DNA of 64,000 nucleotides from the NCBI RefSeq assembly GCF_012349115.1, contig NZ_PQIG01000035.1, forward strand, positions 1 to 64,000, in the 5' to 3' direction. The DNA comes from Rhizobium ruizarguesonis. GTDB taxonomy: Bacteria; Pseudomonadota; Alphaproteobacteria; Rhizobiales; Rhizobiaceae. Positions within the stretch are counted from its first letter, which is position 1, and every line of letters starts with the position of its first letter. A program made the translations under genes and the position numbers. Shown here piece by piece: positions 40,046 through 48,044 of this stretch. The notes beneath the pieces were generated by a model. It did no database searches. It saw only the letters and a program-made list of their open reading frames with translations, and was not told where the DNA came from.

Positions 40046-41109
40046 ATGACGAGGCTTCCGGCCAGGCCGTCGATACAGGTGCCGCAACGCATGCCTTCGA
40101 TGCTTTCCTGCGCGACGACGCGCTTTTGAAGGTACGCGATCTCTCGGTCAGATATCGCCGCGGCGGCAAGATCTTTGTTGCGGTCGACGGCGTCTCCTTC
40201 GACGTGGCTCCTGGGGAAACACTCGGTCTCGTCGGAGAGTCGGGCAGCGGCAAGACGACCATCGGTCGTGCCTTTTTGAAGCTTCTGCCGAAGGTGGACA
40301 CGCGTGTCGACGGCCACGTCGAATATGACGGCCTGAATCTTGCCGACCTGTCTGCTTCCGATCTTCGCGCCATCCGAAGCAAACTGCAGATGATCTTCCA
40401 GGATCCGATTTCCTCCTTCAATCCGCGCCGCAAGGTGCAGGATATCGTCGGAGAAGGCCTCGAGATCCAGGGCATCCGCAAAGCGGAAAGACTGGAAAGG
40501 GTCGATCGTGCGCTCAACGATGTCGGCATGAGCCGGACGATGGTGGAGGGCCGCAGGCCGCATCAGTTTTCCGGTGGCCAGTGCCAGCGTATTGCGATCG
40601 CACGGGCGCTAGCCGTTGGGCCGGAGCTGATCGTCTGCGATGAGCCGGTTGCGTCTCTCGACGTGTCGGTGCAAGCGCATGTGATCAATCTTCTGCAGGA
40701 TATCCGCCAGAATCGAAACCTGGCGCTGATCTTCATTTCCCACGATCTTGCCGTCGTGCGCAATGTCAGCGACAGGGTCGCCGTCCTCTACATGGGCAAG
40801 ATCGTCGAGATCGGAACCGGCGACGCCATCTATCAGCGTCCGGCGCATCCTTATACCCGCATGCTGCTGGAAGCAGTCCCGGTTCCCGATGCCAGCCGGA
40901 AGATCGTGCCGAGCGCAACGCCGACGCAGGCCTTGTCGCGGAGCGCGCCGCCATCCGGATGCCGGTTCCGCAGGCGTTGCCCGCGCGCTCAGGCGGTCTG
41001 TGCGGCGCAGGAACCGAAGCTTGCGGCGATGCCCTACGGCCAGTTCGCGGCCTGCCATTTCCCTCACGACGAACCGGCACCCGGAATGAAGACGGCGGAG
41101 CAAGCGTGA
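40042..41109 (+). CDS. peptide-type ABC transporter ATP-binding protein (DppF-like), 355 aa
   Basis: Second ATPase of the pair: Walker A LVGESGSGKTTIGRA, signature FSGGQCQRIAIARALA, Walker B LIVCDEPVASLDVSVQ, switch histidine in FISHDLAVVRNVSD, and the C-terminal cysteine segment PSGCRFRRRCPRAQAVC. The start at 40042 overlaps the preceding stop. It completes the five-component importer begun at 34338, and its stop overlaps the next start (TGATG). Confidence 0.94.
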   Translation: MNDEASGQAVDTGAATHAFDAFLRDDALLKVRDLSVRYRRGGKIFVAVDGVSFDVAPGETLGLVGESGSGKTTIGRAFLKLLPKVDTRVDGHVEYDGLNLADLSASDLRAIRSKLQMIFQDPISSFNPRRKVQDIVGEGLEIQGIRKAERLERVDRALNDVGMSRTMVEGRRPHQFSGGQCQRIAIARALAVGPELIVCDEPVASLDVSVQAHVINLLQDIRQNRNLALIFISHDLAVVRNVSDRVAVLYMGKIVEIGTGDAIYQRPAHPYTRMLLEAVPVPDASRKIVPSATPTQALSRSAPPSGCRFRRRCPRAQAVCAAQEPKLAAMPYGQFAACHFPHDEPAPGMKTAEQA

Positions 41110-41687
41110 TGGAAAAAGCCCCTGACGCATTCGAAGAAAAAACGCTGGCAAGCGGCAGTGCGCGCTCAGAACAGGATACCGGAACTGCGAGGCGCGCTGC
41201 TTTCTGTGCCAATGTGTTCGATGTCATGGTCCGGCTCTACGGCGAGCCCGGCATCGCGTCCTGGTGCCTCGAAGCCCAGACACGTCATGCGGTGGATGTG
41301 CCGTCTCTGCTGTTCTTCGCTCTTGCGGATAGTGACGGACACGGCGCGGATGACGGCGAGATGCAGCGGCTTCTGGAACGTGCCGGCGAATGGCGCTCGC
41401 TTTTCGTCCTGCCGTTGCGACACCTTCGGCTAACCCTGCGTCAAGGCCGCAGGAACACGGCAGAGATTGAATTTTACGAGAAGATCAAGGCAGCGGAGCT
41501 GGAGGCGGAACGGTTGCAGGTCCGGCGTCTGGCCGACGACTTTCTCCCGCTCGAAGGGCCGGGCGGGCTGGCAGCCCGTTATCTCGAAACGATTTCCATG
41601 CCGGAACCCAAGGCAGGGGCGTTGATCGGGCGGCTTCGAGACGCCACCAAAGCCGTGTGCCACGGCTTTCCCCATCACGCGCACTGA
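41109..41687 (+). CDS. TIGR02444 (DUF2390) family protein, 192 aa
   Basis: Resembles the TIGR02444/DUF2390 family: FCANVFDVMVRLYGEPGIASWCLEAQ-type start, VDVPSLLFFALADSDG, then WRSLFVLPLRHLRLTLRQGRR and the AAELEAERLQVRRL helix, all in the expected order. The family is helical, cytoplasmic and without a known function; it is usually found outside transporter operons. Here it is coupled to the second ATPase by stop/start overlap. The N-terminal 35 residues are variable. Confidence 0.75.
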   Translation: MEKAPDAFEEKTLASGSARSEQDTGTARRAAFCANVFDVMVRLYGEPGIASWCLEAQTRHAVDVPSLLFFALADSDGHGADDGEMQRLLERAGEWRSLFVLPLRHLRLTLRQGRRNTAEIEFYEKIKAAELEAERLQVRRLADDFLPLEGPGGLAARYLETISMPEPKAGALIGRLRDATKAVCHGFPHHAH

Positions 41688-41702
41688 GGATCTGAAGACA
41701 TC

Positions 41703-41882
41703 ATGAGCGATTTCGACGCCGTCATGACAGGAACCATCGTCACGGAAGAAGGTGTCGCGGAAAACTACGTCGCCGTCACTGGTGGCATTATCGCTGCGAT
41801 GGAGACAGGCTGCGCTCCCGGCGCGCGACGTGTTCGATTTCGGCACTTATTTTCTCACACCTATCGAGCTTCAAGGACATCG
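41703..41882 (+). pseudogene. 5' remnant of a dihydroorotase/hydantoinase-like amidohydrolase
   Basis: The first 40 or so codons match the N-terminus of cyclic amidohydrolases (FDAVMTGTIVTEEGVAEN, VAVTGGIIAAMETG). The frame then shifts: the conserved ARDVFDFGTYFLTP continues in another frame from about 41822. The sequence stops before any catalytic residue because the histidine ammonia-lyase gene follows at once. The ribosome binding site of that lyase (AAGGA) lies inside the remnant. Confidence 0.7.
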
Positions 41883-41884
41883 AG

Positions 41885-43498
41885 ATGAACGCCATAATTT
41901 TAGACGGTGACAGCCTGACGATCAAAGATACCGTTCGCATCGCGCGCCAGGGCGCCAAGGTAGCGCTCGCCGATGCAGCGCGCGCCGAAATCATCAAGGT
42001 GAGAAACTATATCGAGGAAAACTGGCTGACCGAAAATGCGCCGCCAACCTACGGCTTCAACACCGGCGTCGGCAAGCTCAAGGATTATGCCATCAACCAG
42101 GCCGATAACGACCGCTTCCAGCGCAATATCGTGCTCTCTCATTGCTCCGGCATCGGAGAGCCGGCATCGGAAGAAATCGTCCGCGCCATGATGGCCGTCC
42201 GTATCAACGCCTTCTGCCTCGGAGTTTCCGGCCTGCGGATCGAGGTGGTTGATCGTCTCGTTGAGATGTTGAACTGCGGCGTTCACCCTGTGGTGCCGAT
42301 CCAGGGGTCGGTCGGCGCGTCCGGCGATCTGGCGCCGCTGGCGCACATGGTTTCGGTGTTGATCGGCTATGAGGAGGCGGAAGCCTATTACCAGGGCGAA
42401 CGCATGCCAGCGCCGCAGGCTCTGGAAAAAGCCGGCATCTCCCCGATTGCTTTCGATCTCAAGGCGAAGGACTGCCTTGCCCTCATCAATGGCAACAGCC
42501 TCTGCGCGGCCATGGCGGTTCTCAACCTCCACGACGCCGAGATGCTGATGAAGACTGCCGATGCGGCCGGCGCGCTCAGTCTGGAGGCGATCCGCGGCGA
42601 GCAGGCGGCATTCGATCCCCGCATACATCTCGTGCGCAAGCAGCCCGGGCAGATCGCGACTGCGGAAAATATCCGTCGCATTATCGAGGGCAGCCGTCGC
42701 ACGACCGAGGCAGCACGTGCGGTACGCCTCGAGGACGATATTCTGCATCCGAAACACACCGCCCGAATCCAGGATCAGTATTCCTTCCGTTGCCTGCCGC
42801 AGGTGCATGGAAGCTGCCGCGACCAGTTGGAACACGCCAAGGAGTTGATCACGCGCGAGCTCAACGCCGCGACCGATAATCCGCTCGTCTTCTGGAACGA
42901 GCTCGGCGCGCTGGAATTCCTGTCCGGCGGCAACTTTCATTGCGAACCCATCGCTTTTGCCATGGACTTGCTGACGATCGCTTTGGTGGAAATCGGCAAT
43001 ATTTCCGAGCGCCGCCTGTTCTCGCTCTGCGACACGACATTGAACTACGGCCTGCCGCCGAACCTTGCCGGCAAGCCGATCGGCCTGAATTACGGCTATG
43101 GCATCATCTCGACGGCCGCGGCGTCCGTCGCATCGGAAAACAAGACGCTGGCTTTCCCCGCCGTTGCCGATACCATCCCGACCAAGAGCAGCCAGGAAGA
43201 CCATGTTTCGATGGCGACATGGGCATGCCGCAAGACGCGTCAGGTGGTCGACAACATGCCGAAGATCCTTGGTGTTGAATGCCTGCTTGCGGCCCGCGCC
43301 ATCTTCCTGACTGAAGAGGCACTCGGCGGCTACAAGCTCGGAACCGGCAGCCAGGCGCTCTATGACACGCTTCGCGACGCGATCCCGTTCCAGCAGGAGG
43401 ACAGCTACATGCCCAAGCAGACCACACCGGCTCTCGAGATCGTGCGGTCCGGCGCATTTCTCGAGGCCATCGAGAACAAGATCGGCGCGCTGAAATAG
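41885..43498 (+). CDS. MIO-type aromatic amino acid lyase, histidine ammonia-lyase-like, 537 aa
   Basis: Eliminates ammonia from an aromatic amino acid using the MIO group formed by A145-S146-G147 (GSVGASGDLAPLAHM). Y56 in PPTYGFNTGVG is the catalytic tyrosine. The LSHCSGIGEP segment with H86 and the SENKTLAFPAVADTIPTKSSQ, QEDHVSMA region are the pattern of histidine, not phenylalanine, lyases. It is longer than HutH (about 510 aa), and no hutU, hutI or hutG gene is nearby. Histidine to urocanate is the best guess; a related amino acid cannot be excluded. The 84-bp gap leads to an aminotransferase. Confidence 0.92.
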   Translation: MNAIILDGDSLTIKDTVRIARQGAKVALADAARAEIIKVRNYIEENWLTENAPPTYGFNTGVGKLKDYAINQADNDRFQRNIVLSHCSGIGEPASEEIVRAMMAVRINAFCLGVSGLRIEVVDRLVEMLNCGVHPVVPIQGSVGASGDLAPLAHMVSVLIGYEEAEAYYQGERMPAPQALEKAGISPIAFDLKAKDCLALINGNSLCAAMAVLNLHDAEMLMKTADAAGALSLEAIRGEQAAFDPRIHLVRKQPGQIATAENIRRIIEGSRRTTEAARAVRLEDDILHPKHTARIQDQYSFRCLPQVHGSCRDQLEHAKELITRELNAATDNPLVFWNELGALEFLSGGNFHCEPIAFAMDLLTIALVEIGNISERRLFSLCDTTLNYGLPPNLAGKPIGLNYGYGIISTAAASVASENKTLAFPAVADTIPTKSSQEDHVSMATWACRKTRQVVDNMPKILGVECLLAARAIFLTEEALGGYKLGTGSQALYDTLRDAIPFQQEDSYMPKQTTPALEIVRSGAFLEAIENKIGALK

Positions 43499-43582
43499 GT
43501 GGGCGGCCGATTTGGGCTGCGGCCGCATCATGAAGCGCCGGCGTTTCATCACCGCCTGCAATTCCCCTGACCGGAGAGAACG

Positions 43583-44773
43583 ATGTTCGATGATCTGATA
43601 ATGCCGCCAGCCGACAAGATCCTGTCGTTGATGCCGATTTTCCGGCAGGATAGTCGTTCGAACAAGATCGATCTCGGCGTCGGAGTCTACCGGGACGCCT
43701 CCGGTACGACGCCGATCCCGCGGGCGGTGAGGGAGGCAGAAAAGCGAATTCATACCGCGCAGACGACCAAAGCCTATGTCGGCCCGGCCGGAGATCCTGT
43801 TTTTTGCGATCTCATCGGCAGGCTTGTCTTCGGCGAGGCGGCGCCGTGGGAGCGAATTCGCGGCATCCAGACGCCGGGCGGAGCAGGCGCCTTGACGGTG
43901 CTCGCCGGCCTGATCTCCCTGGCGCGCCCGGGTGCCGCGGTCCATGTGCCCGACCCGACCTGGGTGAACCATGTGTCGATCCTCGAAGACAACCGGCTTC
44001 GGGTCGTCACTTACCCGTACCTCGATAGCCGAACAGGCGAGGTGGATTTCGACGCCCTGCTCGATCATTTCTCACGGTCGGAGCGGGGCGACATCGTGTT
44101 GCTGCACGGCTGCTGCCACAATCCGACGGGCGCCGACCCGAGCCGTTCGCAATGGCAGGCGCTGGCGAAGATCATCGCCGAGCGCGGGCTCGTTCCCCTG
44201 GTCGATATCGCTTATCAGGGGTTTGGCGAGGGTCTCGAGGACGATGCCTTCGTGGTACGGCTGCTCGCCGGCATGGTTCCGGAAATGCTCGTCTCCTCGT
44301 CATGCTCGAAGAATTTCGGAATCTATCGCGAGCGCACAGGTGCCGCATTCATTCTCGCCGCCAACGCGGATCGGGCGGATGCAACCAAGGCGCAACTCAC
44401 GGTGCGAGCCCGTGTCGTCTATTCGATGCCGCCGGATCACGGCTCGGCTATCGTTCGCACCGTCCTGGAAGACCCGGCACTCGCGGCCGACTGGCGCGCC
44501 GAACTGGACGGTATGCGCTCCAACATTCTGTCGCTGCGCCAGGGGCTTGCTGCCTCGTTCCGGCGTTTCACCAATGGCAGCGACTACGATTTCCTCGCCA
44601 AGAACAAAGGCATGTTTTCGCTGATCGGTCTGACACCCAGGGAAGCTGTGATGTTGCGCGAGCGTCACGCCGTCTATATCGTCGAGGACGGACGCATCAA
44701 TGTCGCCGGGCTGCAGGCCAGCCAGATCGACACCTTTGCGGAAGCCGTTCTGGCAGTTCGCGGAATCAGCTGA
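43583..44773 (+). CDS. aromatic amino acid aminotransferase (class I), 396 aa
   Basis: PLP enzyme of the AspC/TyrB group. Visible are IDLGVGVYRDASG, QTPGGAGALTVLAGL, HGCCHNPTGADPS, the DIAYQGFGEGLEDDA turn, the PLP lysine in SSSCSKNFGIYRERTGA, and the C-terminal MFSLIGLTPREAV. Length and order fit the family. It sits downstream of the ammonia-lyase and could act on the same amino acid or make a 2-oxo acid that feeds the PEP-mutase-family enzyme; both are inference. Confidence 0.93.
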   Translation: MFDDLIMPPADKILSLMPIFRQDSRSNKIDLGVGVYRDASGTTPIPRAVREAEKRIHTAQTTKAYVGPAGDPVFCDLIGRLVFGEAAPWERIRGIQTPGGAGALTVLAGLISLARPGAAVHVPDPTWVNHVSILEDNRLRVVTYPYLDSRTGEVDFDALLDHFSRSERGDIVLLHGCCHNPTGADPSRSQWQALAKIIAERGLVPLVDIAYQGFGEGLEDDAFVVRLLAGMVPEMLVSSSCSKNFGIYRERTGAAFILAANADRADATKAQLTVRARVVYSMPPDHGSAIVRTVLEDPALAADWRAELDGMRSNILSLRQGLAASFRRFTNGSDYDFLAKNKGMFSLIGLTPREAVMLRERHAVYIVEDGRINVAGLQASQIDTFAEAVLAVRGIS

Positions 44774-44856
44774 TCAGCACCCTTTTGAGGCATTAACAGG
44801 GAGTTCGGCATCTACGCAGTCTGAAACAGCAACCAAGAACCCTCCACTTGATCGCG

Positions 44857-45540
44857 CTAAAGGTCAGCGACTTGTAGATGCATTCGCGTAAATGCCATTA
44901 GGCTCTCGATGTGTTGGGCGACAGCTCGGCGCGTTTCCTCGACGTCGCCCCGGTCGATCGCCTCGATGATAACGAGGTGTTCCGTGGAGTCCGGCTTCAG
45001 GCGATCTTTCAGGCGGTCGATTTCGAAGAGACGCGTGGTCGCCCGAAGCTCCCGCAGTACCTTTGCCATGACCGCGTTGCCGCAATGATCGATAATCATA
45101 TTATGGAGATTGTCGTCCGAGAACCAATGCGCGTCTGTGTGATACGCCGTCGCGCCCAATAGGTCGTGGATTTCCTGCCGGACGCTCATCAAAAGACGTC
45201 GCGGAATGGCGTTGATCGACAGTACCGCTGCTTCAGGTTCGATCAACAACCTCAGTTTCAAGCTTTGAAGATACTCGCCGACATCCACCTGTCGCACGAC
45301 GTAGTTTCGGCCATCGCCCTTGCGAACCAGGCCTTCGCCTTCTAATCTCTGCAGCGCTTCGCGCAGCGGTGTCCTCGAAATCCCGAGTGTCTCGGCAAGC
45401 CTTGCCTCAACGATGACATGCCCGCCTTTCAGCCGGCGGTGCCGGATCATGTCGGACACGGCCTTGTAGGTCAGCGATGCAAGATTATGCTGCCCTTTCT
45501 CCGCAATTTTCCGACCCGGGGCCGCTAAGGCGTCTGTCAC
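44857..45540 (-). CDS. GntR family transcriptional regulator (FCD), 227 aa
   Basis: N-terminal winged HTH (VIVEARLAETLGISRTPLREALQRLEGEGL) followed by an FCD ligand domain with the metal or ligand histidines (FSDDNLHNMIID, EHLVIIEAIDRGD). It faces the ammonia-lyase/aminotransferase genes from downstream (convergent) and is divergent from a second GntR gene across a 112-bp gap. Confidence 0.92.
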   Translation of the reverse strand: MTDALAAPGRKIAEKGQHNLASLTYKAVSDMIRHRRLKGGHVIVEARLAETLGISRTPLREALQRLEGEGLVRKGDGRNYVVRQVDVGEYLQSLKLRLLIEPEAAVLSINAIPRRLLMSVRQEIHDLLGATAYHTDAHWFSDDNLHNMIIDHCGNAVMAKVLRELRATTRLFEIDRLKDRLKPDSTEHLVIIEAIDRGDVEETRRAVAQHIESLMAFTRMHLQVADL

Positions 45541-45652
45541 CGTTTGCTATTTCCTTGTTCTTTAGGGCGTTGGCCGCTCGACGCGGCACCGCGCTTTCCT
45601 TACGCGATCACTTGTTACATATGATAGCCGATTTGGAAAAGGACTGGAACGA

Positions 45653-46306
45653 GTGCAGATGGACGATGGTCTGAATGAAGTTGGCGACTCCAGCCTTGCT
45701 GACGAAACCTACCGTTCCCTGCTGGCCGATATTCTATCAGCCAGGCTCGCGGGGGGATCGGTCGTCCAGCAACGCCGCCTGGCGACGAAACATGCTGTTT
45801 CGCGTTCTCCCATGCGCCACGCGCTGGGACGTCTCGAAGGAGAGGGACTACTTGTCAGAAACGAAAAAGGCGTTCTCTCAGTCAGGGTCATCAGTCTCAA
45901 GGATTACCTTGACAGTCTCACCATGAGGATGCTGCTCGAACCAACTGCGGCTGCACTCGCCAGCCCCCATGTTTCGCGACTTGAACTGGACCCTTTGACA
46001 AGGATGCTGGACGAGATCGAGGCCGACCCCGAACCTGACCCTGAGATGGTCTGGGCGTTTGACGATGCGCTTCACAACTATATCGCAAGCGAAAGCCGCA
46101 ACCCCTTTATGGCAACCACGATCGGGGAGATGCGGCGCTACACAACGATCTTCGAGCGGCAGCTGCCTGTGGTGCGTGCGAAGCCGGGCGTGCGGGAACA
46201 TCGAGCAATCCTGCTTGCCTTGGCCTCCAACGATGCCGAGGCGGCTCGCCGAGCCATGACCGATCATCTCGAAGTCGTCCGTCAGGGCGTCCTTGCGAAC
46301 TACTGA
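45653..46306 (+). CDS. GntR family transcriptional regulator (FCD), 217 aa
   Basis: HTH region VVQQRRLATKHAVSRSPMRHALGRLEGEGLLVR followed by an FCD domain (AFDDALHNYIAS, REHRAILLALASNDAEAA). The start is GTG at 45653 with ATG two codons later at 45659. It lies immediately upstream of the ABC-dehydrogenase operon, whose promoter region holds a perfect 16-bp palindrome, so it is the probable local regulator. Confidence 0.92.
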   Translation: MQMDDGLNEVGDSSLADETYRSLLADILSARLAGGSVVQQRRLATKHAVSRSPMRHALGRLEGEGLLVRNEKGVLSVRVISLKDYLDSLTMRMLLEPTAAALASPHVSRLELDPLTRMLDEIEADPEPDPEMVWAFDDALHNYIASESRNPFMATTIGEMRRYTTIFERQLPVVRAKPGVREHRAILLALASNDAEAARRAMTDHLEVVRQGVLANY

Positions 46307-46354
46307 ATCGATGAGTTGAGAATGCACTTGCATCTACGGTGAACTTTTGTATAA

Positions 46355-46370
46355 AAGTGGGATCCCACTT
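46355..46370. promoter_or_regulatory. 16-bp perfect palindrome, candidate operator
   Basis: AAGTGGGATCCCACTT is its own reverse complement. It is preceded by a second inverted repeat CTTTT-GTAT-AAAAG (46344-46357). It lies 50-70 bp before the first gene of the transporter-dehydrogenase operon, next to a GntR gene. The site arrangement fits a repressor operator overlapping a promoter. Confidence 0.5.
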
Positions 46371-46422
46371 GAATGCACGGTCGGGATCCAACGATAAAGA
46401 ACCGAACTCCCAGAGGCTCTCC

Positions 46423-47259
46423 ATGCTCCGTTCACACTTCTCTCGCAGCATTCTTGCCGCGTCCTTCATGTCGGTCACAGCGTCTTTTGCCTTCGCTCAA
46501 TCCTGCGAACCCAAAGTGGCGGCAGGCGAGTTGATCAAGCCCGGCACGCTCGTCATGTCGACCAATCCAACGCTTCCTCCGCTCCAGTTCATCGACTCCA
46601 CGGGTGATCTGAAGGGCATGCGCATCGACCTCGGCAAAGAGATCGCCAAGCGCCTTTGCCTTGAGCCCGAATATGTCCGCATCGAATTCTCGGCGATGGT
46701 TCCGGGCCTGCAGGCTGGCCGCTGGGACATGATCAATACGGGCATTTTCTTCACCGAAGAACGCGCCAAGATCATGCAGATGATCCCCTATGAAGATCAG
46801 GCCATCAGCGTCTCCGTGGCACCAGATTCGAAGAAAAACGTCGCCGCAAAAGATGATCTTGCCGGCATGACGATCGGTGTCGAAATCGGTGGTTTCGAGG
46901 AAACGAAGACACGCCTTCTCGACAAGGAACTGCGTGACGCGGGCAAAGAAGGCTTGACCATCCAGACGTTCGATAATTTCGCCCTGGCCTACCAGGCTCT
47001 GCGGGCAGGCCAGGTGCAGGGTGTCGTGTCGATCGACGCCGTCGCCAAGGAGTACGATTCTCGCGGGGACTTCAAACGGGCAATCAGCGGCCTCTACCCA
47101 GCCCCGGTTTCTGTCGCATTCAAAAGCCCGGCTTTGGCCGATGCCGTGTCTGCGACGTTGAAAGACATGAAGGCGGATGGATCTTTAAAGGCGCTCTTTG
47201 ACAAATACGGCCTGCCGATGGTCGCGGGTGACTATTCGGTTAAAGGCCCCGGCCGCTGA
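46423..47259 (+). CDS. amino-acid ABC transporter substrate-binding protein, 278 aa
   Basis: Polar amino-acid (family 3) binding protein. A signal peptide (residues about 1-25, ending SFAFAQS) precedes CEPKVAAGELIKPGTLVMSTNPTLPPLQFID and DLKGMRIDLGKEIAKRLCLE, typical of the family. The ATG at 46423 has GAGG 6 nt upstream; an open frame to 46339 is unlikely to be used. It is the first gene of the operon with permease, DapA-family enzyme, fusion dehydrogenase and ATPase. Confidence 0.93.
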   Translation: MLRSHFSRSILAASFMSVTASFAFAQSCEPKVAAGELIKPGTLVMSTNPTLPPLQFIDSTGDLKGMRIDLGKEIAKRLCLEPEYVRIEFSAMVPGLQAGRWDMINTGIFFTEERAKIMQMIPYEDQAISVSVAPDSKKNVAAKDDLAGMTIGVEIGGFEETKTRLLDKELRDAGKEGLTIQTFDNFALAYQALRAGQVQGVVSIDAVAKEYDSRGDFKRAISGLYPAPVSVAFKSPALADAVSATLKDMKADGSLKALFDKYGLPMVAGDYSVKGPGR

Positions 47260-47292
47260 ACTGATTTCAAGGATCGTTTAGAGATGAGGCGG

Positions 47293-47311
47293 GGCGCGAC
47301 CACGTCGCGCC
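47293..47311 (+). repeat. perfect hairpin between binding-protein and permease genes
   Basis: Eight-bp arms GGCGCGAC / GTCGCGCC with loop CAC; flanking GAGG/CCTC can extend pairing. It lies 33 bp past the binding-protein stop, with no T-run. Confidence 0.55.
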
Positions 47312-47336
47312 AAACCTCTTGCAGAAAGTCGTTGTC

Positions 47337-48029
47337 ATGTCGCTTTGGAACTGGTCCGGCTTCTTCGGTTATCTGTTCAACCCCTTTATACTTGGCGGGG
47401 TGTTCACGACCGTTTGGCTCACCGTCGTCTCGTTGATTGCGGGGCTTATCCTCGGCTTCGCCCTTGCATTAATGCGGCGATCGTCGCGGCGGGTGCCATA
47501 CTACATTGCCAAGGCGTATATCTGGCTTTTTCGCGGCACGCCGCTTCTTGTACAGTTGATTGCAATCTACACGGCGCTTCCGCTGTTCGGCATCAAGTTC
47601 ACCGTCATAGAGGCGGCGTTGCTCGGATTGGCTCTCAACGAGGCGGCGTATCTCGCGGAGATCATTCGTGCCGGTATCGAAGCCGTGCCGGAAGGCCAGA
47701 CCAGGGCAGCGCGCGCACTCGGCATGACCGAGCGTCAGATCATGCGCTACATCGTCATGCCGCAAGCTTTTAAAGTTATCGTTCCGCCTCTCGGCAATTC
47801 GGTGAACGGTCTCTTGAAAACGACCTCCGTCACTTCTGTCATCTCGGTCGAAGAACTCCTTCGCCGGACCCAGGTTCTCATCCAGGAGCGGTTCATGGTG
47901 CTCGAACTGTTTGCGGTCGCGGCGATTTATTACCTCCTCCTCACAACACTCTGGGACTTCTTCCAGAGCCATATCGAAAAGCGTCTCGGTCAAGCCGGAT
48001 CGCGGCTTTCCATTAACGAGAAGCGCTAG
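47337..48029 (+). CDS. amino-acid ABC transporter permease, 230 aa
   Basis: HisM/ArtQ-type permease with five helices and the loop RAARALGMTERQIMRYIVMPQAFK. The ATG at 47337 fits (MSLWNWSGFFGYLF); the frame extends to a TTG at 47319. It is the only permease in the operon, so it probably forms a homodimer, as some family members do. Confidence 0.9.
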   Translation: MSLWNWSGFFGYLFNPFILGGVFTTVWLTVVSLIAGLILGFALALMRRSSRRVPYYIAKAYIWLFRGTPLLVQLIAIYTALPLFGIKFTVIEAALLGLALNEAAYLAEIIRAGIEAVPEGQTRAARALGMTERQIMRYIVMPQAFKVIVPPLGNSVNGLLKTTSVTSVISVEELLRRTQVLIQERFMVLELFAVAAIYYLLLTTLWDFFQSHIEKRLGQAGSRLSINEKR

Positions 48030-48044
48030 AACCAGGATTTTCAA

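Noticed and set aside
41885..43498. Calling the lyase hutH of a hut operon
   Set aside because: No hutU, hutI, hutG, hutF or hutC gene is nearby, so I kept the general name.
41900..44068. 722-codon open frame on the minus strand
   Set aside because: Antisense to the ammonia-lyase and aminotransferase, both of which have complete catalytic motifs.
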